Shown here: positions 1 to 8,448 of the stretch, piece by piece | Position numbering within the stretch: the first letter of the stretch is position 1 | Layout: every line of letters starts with the position of its first letter | DNA from: Antricoccus suffuscus | Lineage (GTDB): Bacteria; Actinomycetota; Actinomycetes; Mycobacteriales; Antricoccaceae | Length of the DNA stretch: 64,000 bases | Reading direction: 5' to 3' | NCBI RefSeq assembly: GCF_003003235.1 | Contig: NZ_PVUE01000010.1 | Span: 90,682 to 154,681, forward strand | Position numbers and translations under genes: made by a program | The notes under the pieces: model-generated | Database searches by the model: none | What the model was told of the DNA's origin: nothing | Seen by the model: the letters and a program-made list of their open reading frames with translations, nothing else

Positions 1-1708
1 CCGGGACGGGGCAGGAGTATTCGCCGTCGAGCTCGACGAGCCGTACCGCCGGCGCATCCAGCCAGCTGCTGATCAGCTCGGTCTCCTCATAGTGAGCTTC
101 GGGAAGGTCGACCGAGTCGGCATCGTCTGACGCGTGGGATTCTTCGGAGCCGGCAAGCGAGGTGAGCAGGGCCCGTACCGGTACGCCGCGTGCGGCGTGC
201 GCGGCAAGCACGAGGCGGCCGTGCCGGATGACCGCGAGCTCCCAGCCGCCATTGCCATCTGGTGCTGCGGCAACCAGCCGGGCCAGTCGGTTGACCCGAC
301 GAAGTTGCTGAGTGCGAATCAGTGACCGAATGAGGGCGACGGCTCGGTCCCGGACCGACTGAGCTTCCTCGTAACGCTGAGCGGCGGATAACGCGTCGAT
401 CCGCGCCAGCATCGGTTGCACCAGCGCGCCGACATCCGACCGGATGGCCCGACGCAGCGGCGCGATCGTCGCGGCGTAAGTCTGCGGGCTGATTCGGCCA
501 TCGCACGGCGCGCTGCACTTGCCGAGCTCGGCAAGCGCGCACGCATTGATGGGCGCGCTCTGGCGCAGCTTGTGTGTGCACCTCCGGATCGGCAGCGTGT
601 CGTAGATGGCGTTGATCGTGTCCTCGGCGGCGCGGCGTGAGCTAAACGGTCCCAGGTAGTCGCAGCCGTCGTCTTTCATCGTGCGCACCACAGACAACCG
701 CGGAAACAATTCGGCGGTGACCTTGACCCATACGGCGCGATCTGGTGTCTTGGACCGCCGGTTGTAACGCGGCCGCAGCGCGGCGATGAGACGACGTTCG
801 CGGACGCCCGCTTCGAGGTCATGCGAACAGGAAACGGTGTCCACGGCGGTCGCCAAGGCCACCATTTCGCGCATCCTCGCGCGCGGTTCACTGGCAGTGA
901 AGTAGTCGCGCACGCGTCGTCGAATGTTTTTACTTTTGCCTACATATAAGGGATTTCCCTGGGAATCACGGAAGATGTAGACGCCAGGGGACTCGGGCAA
1001 GTTGGCTGCCAGAGTGCGTTTCTCGCGTTGTGCCGGCGTCACCTCGCGCGACATGGTGAGCAACTCGTCGAGCGATTGAACGCCCATCGGCCCGAGCCGT
1101 TCGAACAGCCCGTGCAGCACCGCGACCGTGGCGCGGGCGTCGTCGAGTGCCCGGTGGTTGGGCGTGGTCGGTGAGCCGAAGAACGGCGCGAGCGTGGCGA
1201 GCTTGCAGTTGGCGACTTCGTCCCGGCTGATCGTGCGGCGGGCGGTGATGACGGTATCGACGGTGCGGTGTTTGGGCCACGAATAGCCAAGGTCCTTTGC
1301 TGCCTGTTTGAGGAAGCCGACATCGAACGGCGCGTTGTGCGCGACGAGAACCGTGCCGCCTTCCAGACCAGCGAACTCGAGGAACGACGGCAACGCGGCC
1401 GCGATTGTGGGCGCACCGATGATCATGGACTCGGTGATCCCGGTGAGCACTTGGATGTAGGGCGGGATCCCGGTCTGCGGGTCGACCAGTGTCTGAAACT
1501 CGCCGAGCACTTCTCCGCCGCGTACCTTTACCGCACCGATCTCGGTGATCCGGTCGTCCTTGGCAGACCCGCCGGTCGTCTCGAGGTCGACAACCACGAA
1601 GGTGACTTCGCGCAGCGGCTCACCAAGCTCGTCGAATGCGAGCTGCTGCGCGCGCGGTTGCCGCCGGGGCTCGTGGGACTGCTGTTGCTGTGGCACATTG
1701 CCGACCAT
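1..1708 (-). CDS. DEDDh 3'-5' exonuclease fused to UvrC-like GIY-YIG nuclease (3' end cut by window edge)
   Basis: The reading frame starts at ATG 1708 and stays open to base 1, giving 569 residues without a stop, so only a short C-terminus is missing. Residues about 38-200 form a DNA polymerase III epsilon-like exonuclease domain; the DxE motif is D41-x-E43 in VDLETTGG, and AHNAPFDVGFL follows. From about residue 242 (GVYIFRDS, then LYVGKSK) a GIY-YIG domain begins, followed by a UvrC-type cysteine cluster (NACALAELGKC, then APCDG). This architecture is the Rv2191 family of actinobacteria. It probably acts in DNA repair, but the substrate is not established. The gene diverges from the peptidoglycan hydrolase at 1788, with a 79-base gap. 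The start was chosen because only a Gln/Arg-rich leader precedes the exonuclease domain. Confidence 0.9.
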   Translation of the reverse strand, partial: MVGNVPQQQQSHEPRRQPRAQQLAFDELGEPLREVTFVVVDLETTGGSAKDDRITEIGAVKVRGGEVLGEFQTLVDPQTGIPPYIQVLTGITESMIIGAPTIAAALPSFLEFAGLEGGTVLVAHNAPFDVGFLKQAAKDLGYSWPKHRTVDTVITARRTISRDEVANCKLATLAPFFGSPTTPNHRALDDARATVAVLHGLFERLGPMGVQSLDELLTMSREVTPAQREKRTLAANLPESPGVYIFRDSQGNPLYVGKSKNIRRRVRDYFTASEPRARMREMVALATAVDTVSCSHDLEAGVRERRLIAALRPRYNRRSKTPDRAVWVKVTAELFPRLSVVRTMKDDGCDYLGPFSSRRAAEDTINAIYDTLPIRRCTHKLRQSAPINACALAELGKCSAPCDGRISPQTYAATIAPLRRAIRSDVGALVQPMLARIDALSAAQRYEEAQSVRDRAVALIRSLIRTQQLRRVNRLARLVAAAPDGNGGWELAVIRHGRLVLAAHAARGVPVRALLTSLAGSEESHASDDADSVDLPEAHYEETELISSWLDAPAVRLVELDGEYSCPVP

Positions 1709-1787
1709 AAGTCGGCCCACCGACATTTCCGTTGAACGTCGCCGTACATAATGGCCAGCGGGCGAATTGACGGAGGACCTGGCGGCG

Positions 1788-3353
1788 ATGTGGCAAGGAT
1801 CAACGCGGCGGTTCGTCCTCGCGTGCGTCAGCATCTTGCTGGGGATAACGTTCCTGACGCCACCGGCGGCGTACGCGGATCCCACTCCGAGCGCGACCGG
1901 TGACTTGCAGGGTCTCGCCGAATCGATCCAGCAGAAGTTGGTCGACGCGCAGGCGGCCGTCGTTGCGGCCCAGAGCGACCTGAAAGTCGAACAGGAGCGT
2001 GCCGATAGTTCTGCCGCGCGAGCCGAGGTTGCCGCGCAGGAGTACTCGGCGCAACAGGCCGAGGTCGGCAAGCAGGCGGCGGCCATCTATAAGTCCGGAT
2101 ATGCACTGAACTCGACGATCGAGATGCTGTCGGCGACGAGCGTCGAGGTGAAGATCGATCGGTTACAGACGATCCAGCAGATCAACCTGTACTACGGCAA
2201 AGCGGTCGCCGCGGCATCGGCCGCCGCAGTGAAGGCGGCCCAGGCGAAAGCCGAGTCCGATAGCGCGCTCGCAGAGGTGCAGGTCGCTACCGCCAAAGTC
2301 CAGTCGGCCGCGGATTTGGTCGCTTCGGAGGCATTTGCCAGTGGATCGACCCTCAGTCAAAGCCTGGGAGGGGTCGACGCGCAATACAAGGCCCAGCTCG
2401 CCGCGCAGCAGAAGGTCAACGAAAACACCGCGACGGCCTGGGCAGAGCACCTCACGCAGCTGAGCGCCGCCGAGGCCGCCGCGCCCGCTGTTGCGTCGGT
2501 GACCAACGCGATCCGGGCGCTCGGAGCGCCGTACGCCGCCAACGCGACCGGCCCCGCCTCCTACGACTGTCGCGGGTTCGTCACCTCGATGTACTCTGCC
2601 GTCGGCGTCGCCCTGCCGCCGGATATCCCCACCCAGTTCGCGGTGACCGCCCCGATTGGTGCGCCCGACATCCAGCCGGGCGACTTGGTGTTTATCGGTA
2701 ACGCAGATGCGGGCCTGCACACGGTCGGCATCGTGTTTGACGCCACGTCGTACATCACCGCTGACGGCCCGTCCCGTGCGGTCGCGGTGCGCGAGATCCA
2801 GACTGACCCCAACGGGGATTATGCGATGGGGTTCGGCCGGCCCACGCTCCCCAATCGCGCGCCCGTGCCGGCACCGTCGGGAACCGGGCTTGGGTTTCCG
2901 ATGAAGTGCGGCAACATCGTCTATCCCGCCTCGTACAACGGATCCAAGGCTTGGGGCAACTATCCGAACGGCCTGATTCCGCCCTCCGCGCTCTGCTCGA
3001 TTGGTGTCGGTGCACACCAGCTGCGCTGTGACGCGGCGCAGGCCTTCAAGCTCATGTCTGCGGCATACTCGGCGGTTTTCGGTACGCCGATCTGCGTGAC
3101 CGACTCGTATCGCTCGTTCCAGGCGCAGGCGACGCTGTACGCGCAAAAACCCGGTATATCGGCGATTCCGGGCACCAGCAATCACGGCTGGGCGCTGGCA
3201 ATCGACGCTTGCGGAGGGATCCAGGGATTCGGTACCGCGCAGTACAGCTGGATGATCGCAAATGCAGGCAAGTTCGGCTGGTTGCACCCGACGTGGGCCG
3301 ACCCCGGCAACGGACGCGAGGAACCGTGGCATTGGGAGTACGCCGGAGGCTAG
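1788..3353 (+). CDS. Secreted NlpC/P60-like domain fused to VanY-type D-Ala-D-Ala carboxypeptidase
   Basis: Protein of 521 residues from ATG 1788, preceded by GGAGG at 1772-1776; an in-frame TTG at 1767 is possible but spoils the signal peptide. Layout: signal peptide (about residues 1-32, ending near AYADP), Ala/Gln/Glu-rich coiled coil (about 45-240), NlpC/P60-like domain with YDCRGF (C261) and H311 in GLHTVGIV, then a VanY/peptidase M15 domain with NHGWALAID (H466 and the following Asp) and the terminal HWEY motif. The likely role is cleavage of peptidoglycan stem peptides outside the membrane. In the NlpC/P60 part, the third catalytic position, usually His in VHAP, reads YITADGPS, so this domain may be weak or inactive. 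The M15 motifs look intact. The two-hydrolase fusion is unusual; the fold assignments are firm but specificity is inferred. Confidence 0.88.
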   Translation: MWQGSTRRFVLACVSILLGITFLTPPAAYADPTPSATGDLQGLAESIQQKLVDAQAAVVAAQSDLKVEQERADSSAARAEVAAQEYSAQQAEVGKQAAAIYKSGYALNSTIEMLSATSVEVKIDRLQTIQQINLYYGKAVAAASAAAVKAAQAKAESDSALAEVQVATAKVQSAADLVASEAFASGSTLSQSLGGVDAQYKAQLAAQQKVNENTATAWAEHLTQLSAAEAAAPAVASVTNAIRALGAPYAANATGPASYDCRGFVTSMYSAVGVALPPDIPTQFAVTAPIGAPDIQPGDLVFIGNADAGLHTVGIVFDATSYITADGPSRAVAVREIQTDPNGDYAMGFGRPTLPNRAPVPAPSGTGLGFPMKCGNIVYPASYNGSKAWGNYPNGLIPPSALCSIGVGAHQLRCDAAQAFKLMSAAYSAVFGTPICVTDSYRSFQAQATLYAQKPGISAIPGTSNHGWALAIDACGGIQGFGTAQYSWMIANAGKFGWLHPTWADPGNGREEPWHWEYAGG

Positions 3354-3404
3354 GACCTTAGACATGCATCGAAATTGTCGGTATCGGTGTTTATGGTCGG
3401 CGGC

Positions 3405-3656
3405 ATGTTGATCGATTGCAAAAGTTGCCAGGCCGTACCGGCGGCATGCGAAGACTGTGTGGTGACGGTGCTGCTCGGCCCGCTGAATGGACAGGCGCCA
3501 AGCGACGGCGAACTCGACGCTACCGAACGGCGCGCGTTCGATGCCTTAGTCGAGGGCGGCGTGCTGTCCGAGACATGGCGAACGACCGCCGAAGTGACGA
3601 TGACACCGCGCACGGCACCGGCTGGGAGTCCCCGACGATGGCGTTCGACGGCGTGA
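3405..3656 (+). CDS. Small conserved cysteine-motif protein of unknown function
   Basis: Protein of 83 residues from ATG 3405 (MLIDCKSC). In-frame ATG 3393 and TTG 3375 are alternatives; none has a convincing ribosome binding site. The N-terminus carries CxxC-x6-CxxC (CKSCQAVPAACEDC), which could bind zinc, followed by VVTVLLGP and an acidic helix with ERRAFDALVEGGVL. Short proteins with this pattern (MLIDC, then DCVVTVLLG) are common in actinobacteria beside Rv2190c-type hydrolase genes, possibly equivalent to Rv2189c. No function is known to me. The C-terminal 20 residues are basic and low-complexity. Confidence 0.7.
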   Translation: MLIDCKSCQAVPAACEDCVVTVLLGPLNGQAPSDGELDATERRAFDALVEGGVLSETWRTTAEVTMTPRTAPAGSPRRWRSTA

Positions 3657-3695
3657 CAAATCGGCGTGAGAAACCACTCGGTCGGCGGGCCCTGA

Positions 3696-3724
3696 TTGAA
3701 TCCTTATCGGCGCGACTGTAAGGT
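3696..3724 (+). promoter_or_regulatory. Candidate sigma70-type promoter for the riboswitch-controlled NlpC/P60 gene
   Basis: TTGAAT at 3696-3701 and TAAGGT at 3719-3724 are separated by exactly 17 bases. Transcription would start near 3731, about 40 bases before the riboswitch core. Seen in sequence; promoter function is inferred. Confidence 0.55.
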
Positions 3725-3771
3725 CTTTGAGGTCGGTCACGGGACGGTCGTTTGTCCGAAATGGCGCCGTA

Positions 3772-3905
3772 CGACACCGCCGAAACGTAATCGATTTACG
3801 TGCCGGGGACCCACGTGTCCTTGGGGTGAATCAGCGAGGCTCACGCTTCGTTGTAGGGCAATCTTCCCAGCCCGAACCCGTCAGCTAACTCGGTAGGCGG
3901 GCGCA
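3772..3905 (+). promoter_or_regulatory. Cyclic di-AMP (ydaO/yuaA-type) riboswitch
   Basis: The segment contains the ordered conserved blocks of the ydaO class: GGGGACCCA, then GGGGTGAATC, then AGGGCAATCTTCCCAGCCC, GAACCCGTCAGCTAAC and GGTAGGCG. The blocks end about 25 bases before the GTG start at 3928, with the AG-rich ribosome binding site in between. In actinobacteria this class often precedes genes for cell wall hydrolases and Rpf proteins and generally turns expression off when c-di-AMP is high. Recognition is from motif memory; a covariance-model search was not possible. Edges are approximate. Confidence 0.88.
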
Positions 3906-3927
3906 GAGGAAGAGGAGAGCCGCCCCC

Positions 3928-4932
3928 GTGGCGCCTTCGAAAAAGCACGTAACCGCGGCCTCATTCGCCGCCCTGTTCACGACCTTCGGTCTCGCACTTA
4001 CGCCCACTACTGCCGCGCATGCGGCCCCAGACGCGGCGCCCGCGCCGAGTGACGTCCAGGCGCAGATCGTCCAGATGCAGCATGATCTCGAAACCGTGAC
4101 CGAGCAGTACAACGACGCGAAGATCGCGCTGGACCAGCAGAACGCTGCGCTGGCGACGGCGACCTCGACGTACGACGCGGCAAACGTGAAGCTCGAGTCA
4201 CTCAAGGCGCAGGTCGCCAAGATCTCGGTCGGCGTTTATAAAGGCCCGCAGATGGCCAGCCTGACGACCGTGATGACGAGCGGCTCCCCGGCCGAGGTGC
4301 TCGACAAGCTCAACACCCTCGACGCGATCTCGGCGCACAACAACACTGCGCTCGGCGAGTTGGCAAGTGGCGAAGCCCAGGCCGCCGCTGCGAAGTCGGC
4401 CGCGACCGAGGCCGCGGATGCCGCGGCCAAGACCGAGCAGGACATCTCGGCCAAAAAGGCCAGCATCGAGTCCGAGCTGCCCAAGCTCGAGACACAGTTG
4501 GCCTCGCTCAACCCGACCGCGTACGCGTCAGTCATGGCCGCCTCGGGCGGCCCCGCTGTCGCCTCGGCAACTGCAGGCACGGGAGGATCGGCAGCCGCAC
4601 AAGGCGCCGTCTCGGCCGCGCTATCGCGGCTCGGCATGCCCTACGTATGGGCCGCCTCGGGACCTAACTCATTCGACTGCTCGGGCCTGACGATGTGGGC
4701 CTACGGCCAGGTCGGCATCGGTCTGCCACACTCGTCGTCCGCGCAGCGCAGCTCGGGACCTTCGGTTTCGCTGTCCGCGCTCGTGCCCGGCGACCTGGTC
4801 TTCATGCCGGGCCATGTCGGCATGTATATCGGCAACGGCAACGTCGTACACGCCCCGACCAGCGGAGACGTCGTCAAGGTCGTCCCGCTGAGCTCGATGC
4901 ACTGGACGTCGGCTGGTCGACCTGCCGCCTAA
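3928..4932 (+). CDS. Secreted NlpC/P60 peptidoglycan endopeptidase (RipC-like)
   Basis: Protein of 334 residues, GTG start behind GAGGAAGAGGAG. It has a signal peptide (about 1-32, ending AHAAP), a long coiled coil (about 40-200), a Gly/Ala linker and a C-terminal NlpC/P60 domain with the full catalytic set: FDCSGL (C251), HVGMYIG (H296) and VVHAP (His near 308). It is predicted to cut the gamma-D-Glu to meso-DAP bond of peptidoglycan during growth or division. Its position between the small Cys protein and pimB matches Rv2190c. It is controlled by the c-di-AMP riboswitch upstream, which would link wall cutting to wall or osmotic status. Unlike the fusion at 1788, all catalytic residues are present. 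Confidence 0.93.
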   Translation: MAPSKKHVTAASFAALFTTFGLALTPTTAAHAAPDAAPAPSDVQAQIVQMQHDLETVTEQYNDAKIALDQQNAALATATSTYDAANVKLESLKAQVAKISVGVYKGPQMASLTTVMTSGSPAEVLDKLNTLDAISAHNNTALGELASGEAQAAAAKSAATEAADAAAKTEQDISAKKASIESELPKLETQLASLNPTAYASVMAASGGPAVASATAGTGGSAAAQGAVSAALSRLGMPYVWAASGPNSFDCSGLTMWAYGQVGIGLPHSSSAQRSSGPSVSLSALVPGDLVFMPGHVGMYIGNGNVVHAPTSGDVVKVVPLSSMHWTSAGRPAA

Positions 4933-4948
4933 CTCCCCGCGAGCAGGT

Positions 4949-6073
4949 ATGAAAACGCTGGTTGTCACCAACGACTTCCCGCCCCGCGAAGGTGGCATCC
5001 AGACGTTTGTGCGTGCCATGGTGGCCCAGTTCGATCCGCGGGAGGTCGCCGTCTATTGTTCGACGTCGCCCGGCGCGGCGGAGTATGACGCCGGTTGCGG
5101 CTTTGAGGTCGTACGCAACCGGGCCACGATGCTGCTGCCCACGCGGTCGGTGACAGCTGACGTCATCGCAACCGCACGGCGGATCGGAGCCGACCGAGTC
5201 TGGTTCGGCGCCGCGGCGCCGCTCGCCCTGATGACGCCATCGCTTCGCAAGGCGGGCATACATCGACTCGTGGGTTCGACACACGGGCACGAGACGGGCT
5301 GGGCCGCGGCCCCAGGCGCGCGCCAGCTGCTACGCCGGATCGCCCGCACACTTGACGTCACGACGTACATCACCGGCTACACCGGCGACAAACTTCGCGA
5401 CGCGCTCGGCCCGGCCGCCCAGCTCGCTCGCGTATCTCCGGGCGTCGACGTCGAACGGTTCACGCCGGACGTCGACGGGGCAGCGGTACGCCGCGAGCAC
5501 GGTCTCGACGGCCGCACCGTCATCGGGTGCATATCGCGACTGGTGCCACGCAAGGGACAGGATGCGCTGATTGCCGCGCTGCCGCGTATCCGGGCCGTCC
5601 ATCCCGACGCGGTGCTTTTTCTCGTCGGCTCAGGCCGCGACCGGGCGCGTCTTCAGCGACTCGTCCAGCGAGCAGGACTCGGCGAGCACGTCGTGATGAC
5701 AGGGAGCGCGCCCACGCACGAGCTTCCGGCGTACTACGCGGCGACCGACATCTTTGCGATGCCTTGCCGAACCCGTAAGCGTGGCCTCGACGTCGAAGGG
5801 CTTGGCATGGTCTACCTCGAGGCCGCCGCAACCGGAAAACCGGTCGTTGCAGGTAACTCAGGTGGCGCGCCGGAGGCGGTGATCGATGGCGAGACGGGGT
5901 ACGTCGTCACCGATCCACGCTCACCGCACGCCGTCGCGGAGCCGATCATCAGGCTGCTCGCCGACGCCGGCCTCGCCGCTCGGATGAGCGAGCGCGGCCG
6001 CGAGTGGGTCTGCGAGCAGTGGACCTGGAAACGCCAGTCGGACCGGCTCAAAGAGCTCCTTCAGGTCGCGTAA
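4949..6073 (+). CDS. pimB: GDP-mannose-dependent phosphatidylinositol monomannoside mannosyltransferase (PimB')
   Basis: GT4-family GT-B glycosyltransferase of 374 residues. The N-terminal domain opens with TNDFPPREGGIQTF and contains GSTHGHE; the C-terminal nucleotide-sugar domain has ISRLVPRKGQD and the acidic motif EGLGMVYLEAAATGKPVV. This matches PimB' of Corynebacterium and Mycobacterium, which adds the second mannose to phosphatidylinositol mannoside on the cytoplasmic side. It starts 16 bases after the NlpC/P60 gene and is followed by convergent fadD15, as in Rv2188c/Rv2187. The two stops overlap: pimB ends at 6073 and fadD15 ends at 6061. Other GT4 substrates cannot be excluded from sequence alone. 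Confidence 0.9.
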   Translation: MKTLVVTNDFPPREGGIQTFVRAMVAQFDPREVAVYCSTSPGAAEYDAGCGFEVVRNRATMLLPTRSVTADVIATARRIGADRVWFGAAAPLALMTPSLRKAGIHRLVGSTHGHETGWAAAPGARQLLRRIARTLDVTTYITGYTGDKLRDALGPAAQLARVSPGVDVERFTPDVDGAAVRREHGLDGRTVIGCISRLVPRKGQDALIAALPRIRAVHPDAVLFLVGSGRDRARLQRLVQRAGLGEHVVMTGSAPTHELPAYYAATDIFAMPCRTRKRGLDVEGLGMVYLEAAATGKPVVAGNSGGAPEAVIDGETGYVVTDPRSPHAVAEPIIRLLADAGLAARMSERGREWVCEQWTWKRQSDRLKELLQVA

Positions 6074-7851
6074 AGCTGGTCGATCTGCGCGCTGAAGTCC
6101 TCGCGCACGACGTTGCGTCGCAGTTTCATTGACGGGGTCAGGTAGCCATTGTCTTCGTTGAAGTCGTTGTCGAGCACGATGAACTTGCGAATCGACTCGG
6201 CCTTCGAGACCGTCTTGTTAGCGCTATTGACCGCCTGCTGGATTTGCGCATGCAAGTCGGGGTCGTTGATGAGGTCCGAAAGCGTCGCATCTGCCGGTTT
6301 GTTGTTGTTTTTCTTCCAGGCCGGCAGCATTTCCTCGTCGATGGTGATGAGCGCGCCAACGAACGGTCGCTGATCGCCGACCACAATGCATTGGCTGATC
6401 AGCGCGTGCGACCGTAGCGCGTCTTCGAGTGCCGCCGGCGCGACGTTTTTGCCGCCGGCGGTGACGATGATTTCCTTCTTGCGACCGGTAATCGAGACGT
6501 AACCGTCTTCGTCGATCGACCCCAGGTCTCCGGTATGCAGCCAGCCGTCGATCAGGGTTTCCTTGGTGGCTTCCTCGTTGCCCCAGTAGCCGCTGAACAC
6601 GTGCTCGCCGGAGATGATGATCTCCCCGTCGTCCGCGATGCGGATTGTCGCGCCAGGCAACGGGCGACCGACTGTACCCACCCGCATCTGGGTGAGCGTG
6701 TTGCTCGCGGTCACCGGCGAAGTCTCGGTCAGTCCGTAGCCTTCGAGGACGGTGATGCCGATCCCGCGGAAGAAATGTCCGAGACGGTCGCCGAGCGGCG
6801 CGCCACCGGAGACCGCGCTCTCGCACCGTCCGCCGAGCGCAGCGCGCAGCTTGCCGTAGACGAGCTTGTCGAAGACGGCGTGCTTGAGCTTCAGAACCAG
6901 CCCCGGCGTACCTTTGTCCAGCGCCCGCGAGTATTCGATCGCGGTCGCCTCGGCTATGTGAAAAATCTTCCCCTTACCCTCCGAGATTGCCTTTTGCGCC
7001 GCGGAGTTGTAGACCTTCTCGAACACGCGGGGTACGGCGAGCAGGAACGACGGTTTAAACACCCCCAGGTCCGGGACGAGGTTAGGGATGTCCGAGCTGT
7101 GCCCGAGCTTGACCCGTGCGGTGAGCGCGCCGAGCTGAATGATCCGGGCGAAGACATGCGCCAGCGGCAAGAAAAGCAGAGTGGAACGCCCCGGTTGCAG
7201 CAGGTCGTCCTGGGACGCGACGGTGTTGCGGGCGTCGAACACGAGGTTGCGGTGGGTGAGCTGGCAGCCTTTCGGGCGCCCCGTCGTGCCGCTGGTGTAG
7301 ACAATCGTCGCGACATCGTCGGCTTTCGTCGCCCCGCGCCGCTTGCTGACTTCGTCGTCGGTGGTTTCTGTGCCGCTCTCGACAAGGGTGTCGAGGTCCG
7401 CATTGTCGATGACCCAGACGGTCTTCAGGTCCGTGAGCGCGCCGCGTACTTGTTCGACGATCGCGGCGTGCTCCGCGGTCTCGACGATCGCCGCGGTCGC
7501 GCCGCTGTTGCTGAGGATCCACTCGACCTGGTCAGCGCTCGACGTCTCGTAGATCGGCACGACGATGAGGCCGGCGCTGGCGAGCGCGAAGTCGCACAGC
7601 GTCCATTCGAACCGGGTGCGAGACATCAAGGCGACCCGGGACCCGGGCTCAATACCTGCCGCGATAAACCCTTTCGCGAGCGCGTTGACTCGGCCAGCGA
7701 ACTCAGCGGCGCTCAGATCAGTCCAGTCCGCGCCCGAGCGCAGCGCGTACAGCGCCTCTGTCGGATATTTCTCGGCATGCTCGAAGACGATGTCGGCGAC
7801 ATTGATTGTGGCCGGTACGTCGTACCGTGACGGGACGGAAACTTCGCGCAT
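6061..7851 (-). CDS. fadD15: Long-chain fatty acyl-CoA synthetase, FadD15-like
   Basis: Protein of 596 residues starting MREVSVPSRYDVPAT at ATG 7851; further upstream starts exist but add only a poorly supported leader. The AMP-binding signature TIVYTSGTTGRPKG, the GYGLTETSP motif and DGWLHTGDLG with GRKKEIIV near the C-terminus define an ANL-superfamily acyl-CoA ligase. It activates long-chain fatty acids with ATP and CoA. Its place next to pimB and opposite the SRPBCC gene is conserved with Rv2187. An inverted repeat sits 30 bases upstream of the start and could bind a lipid-sensing regulator. Confidence 0.93.
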   Translation of the reverse strand: MREVSVPSRYDVPATINVADIVFEHAEKYPTEALYALRSGADWTDLSAAEFAGRVNALAKGFIAAGIEPGSRVALMSRTRFEWTLCDFALASAGLIVVPIYETSSADQVEWILSNSGATAAIVETAEHAAIVEQVRGALTDLKTVWVIDNADLDTLVESGTETTDDEVSKRRGATKADDVATIVYTSGTTGRPKGCQLTHRNLVFDARNTVASQDDLLQPGRSTLLFLPLAHVFARIIQLGALTARVKLGHSSDIPNLVPDLGVFKPSFLLAVPRVFEKVYNSAAQKAISEGKGKIFHIAEATAIEYSRALDKGTPGLVLKLKHAVFDKLVYGKLRAALGGRCESAVSGGAPLGDRLGHFFRGIGITVLEGYGLTETSPVTASNTLTQMRVGTVGRPLPGATIRIADDGEIIISGEHVFSGYWGNEEATKETLIDGWLHTGDLGSIDEDGYVSITGRKKEIIVTAGGKNVAPAALEDALRSHALISQCIVVGDQRPFVGALITIDEEMLPAWKKNNNKPADATLSDLINDPDLHAQIQQAVNSANKTVSKAESIRKFIVLDNDFNEDNGYLTPSMKLRRNVVREDFSAQIDQLYAT

Positions 7852-7880
7852 TTGCCGGGCTCCTAGACGTGTCGAGACAA

Positions 7881-7917
7881 GCGGTGTTGCGAGGTAACCT
7901 ACCTGGCTCCACACCGC
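7881..7917. promoter_or_regulatory. Nested inverted repeats upstream of fadD15
   Basis: Outer arms GCGGTGT (7881-7887) and ACACCGC (7911-7917) enclose inner arms AGGTA (7892-7896) and TACCT (7900-7904). They lie 30 bases upstream of the fadD15 start in the gap shared with the divergent SRPBCC gene, a good place for an operator. No regulator is identified. Confidence 0.4.
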
Positions 7918-7953
7918 AAGGCGATTCTATTGGTCAAACGGTAGGCTCGTCAG

Positions 7954-7977
7954 GTGCGTGCACCCACGTGCACGCAC
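7954..7977. repeat. Inverted repeat just upstream of the SRPBCC gene
   Basis: Perfect 9-base arms GTGCGTGCA (7954-7962) and TGCACGCAC (7969-7977) with a 6-base spacer, 24 bases before the ATG at 8002. It could be an operator or a 5' leader hairpin affecting the ribosome binding site. Confidence 0.4.
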
Positions 7978-8001
7978 GCAGTCCGCGAAACAGGAGCTTT
8001 T

Positions 8002-8442
8002 ATGGCCGAGCAGTCGACGCAGTCCATCGTCATCAACGCCGACGCCGAGGTCATCATGTCGGTGATTTCAGACTTTGCGTCGTACCCGCAGTGGGCGGGC
8101 TCGATCAAGAAGTGCGAACCGGTCCAGGACGGCGCCGACGATCTCGCGACCCAAGTCGCGTTCACGATGGACGCGGGGCTGATCAAGGACCAGTACACGC
8201 TTGAGTACGACTGGAGCGACTACCCCAACTCGGTTAGCTGGCATCTGATCTCGGGACAGATGCAGAAGTCGCAGCAAGGGTCCTACGCGCTGTCCGCGGT
8301 CGGCGACGGTACGACGAAAACGACATACACGTTGGCCGTCGACCTCGCGATCCCGATGCTCGGAATGATGAAGCGCAAGGCCGAGAAGGTCATCATGGAT
8401 ACCGCGCTCAAAGAACTCAAGCGCCGCGTCGAGTCGCTCTAA
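8002..8442 (+). CDS. SRPBCC / polyketide cyclase-like lipid-binding protein
   Basis: Protein of 146 residues from ATG 8002 behind CAGGAG. It has the START/SRPBCC pattern: IVINADAEVIMSVISDFASYPQW at the N-terminus, central beta strands, and a long C-terminal helix (MMKRKAEKVIMDTALKELKRR). Proteins of this family bind hydrophobic ligands in a helix-grip fold; the ligand here is unknown. It corresponds to Rv2185c and is followed 6 bases later by the ArsA-like ATPase, so the two are probably co-transcribed. Confidence 0.85.
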   Translation: MAEQSTQSIVINADAEVIMSVISDFASYPQWAGSIKKCEPVQDGADDLATQVAFTMDAGLIKDQYTLEYDWSDYPNSVSWHLISGQMQKSQQGSYALSAVGDGTTKTTYTLAVDLAIPMLGMMKRKAEKVIMDTALKELKRRVESL

Positions 8443-8448
8443 ACTGTC

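Noticed and set aside
2163..3365. Long open frame antisense to the NlpC/P60-VanY gene (400 codons)
   Set aside because: The plus strand carries clear domain motifs; the antisense frame is Arg-rich and reflects GC bias at third positions.
6535..7830. 431-codon open frame antisense to fadD15
   Set aside because: FadD15 motifs are on the minus strand; the plus frame has no recognisable domain and shadow-like composition.
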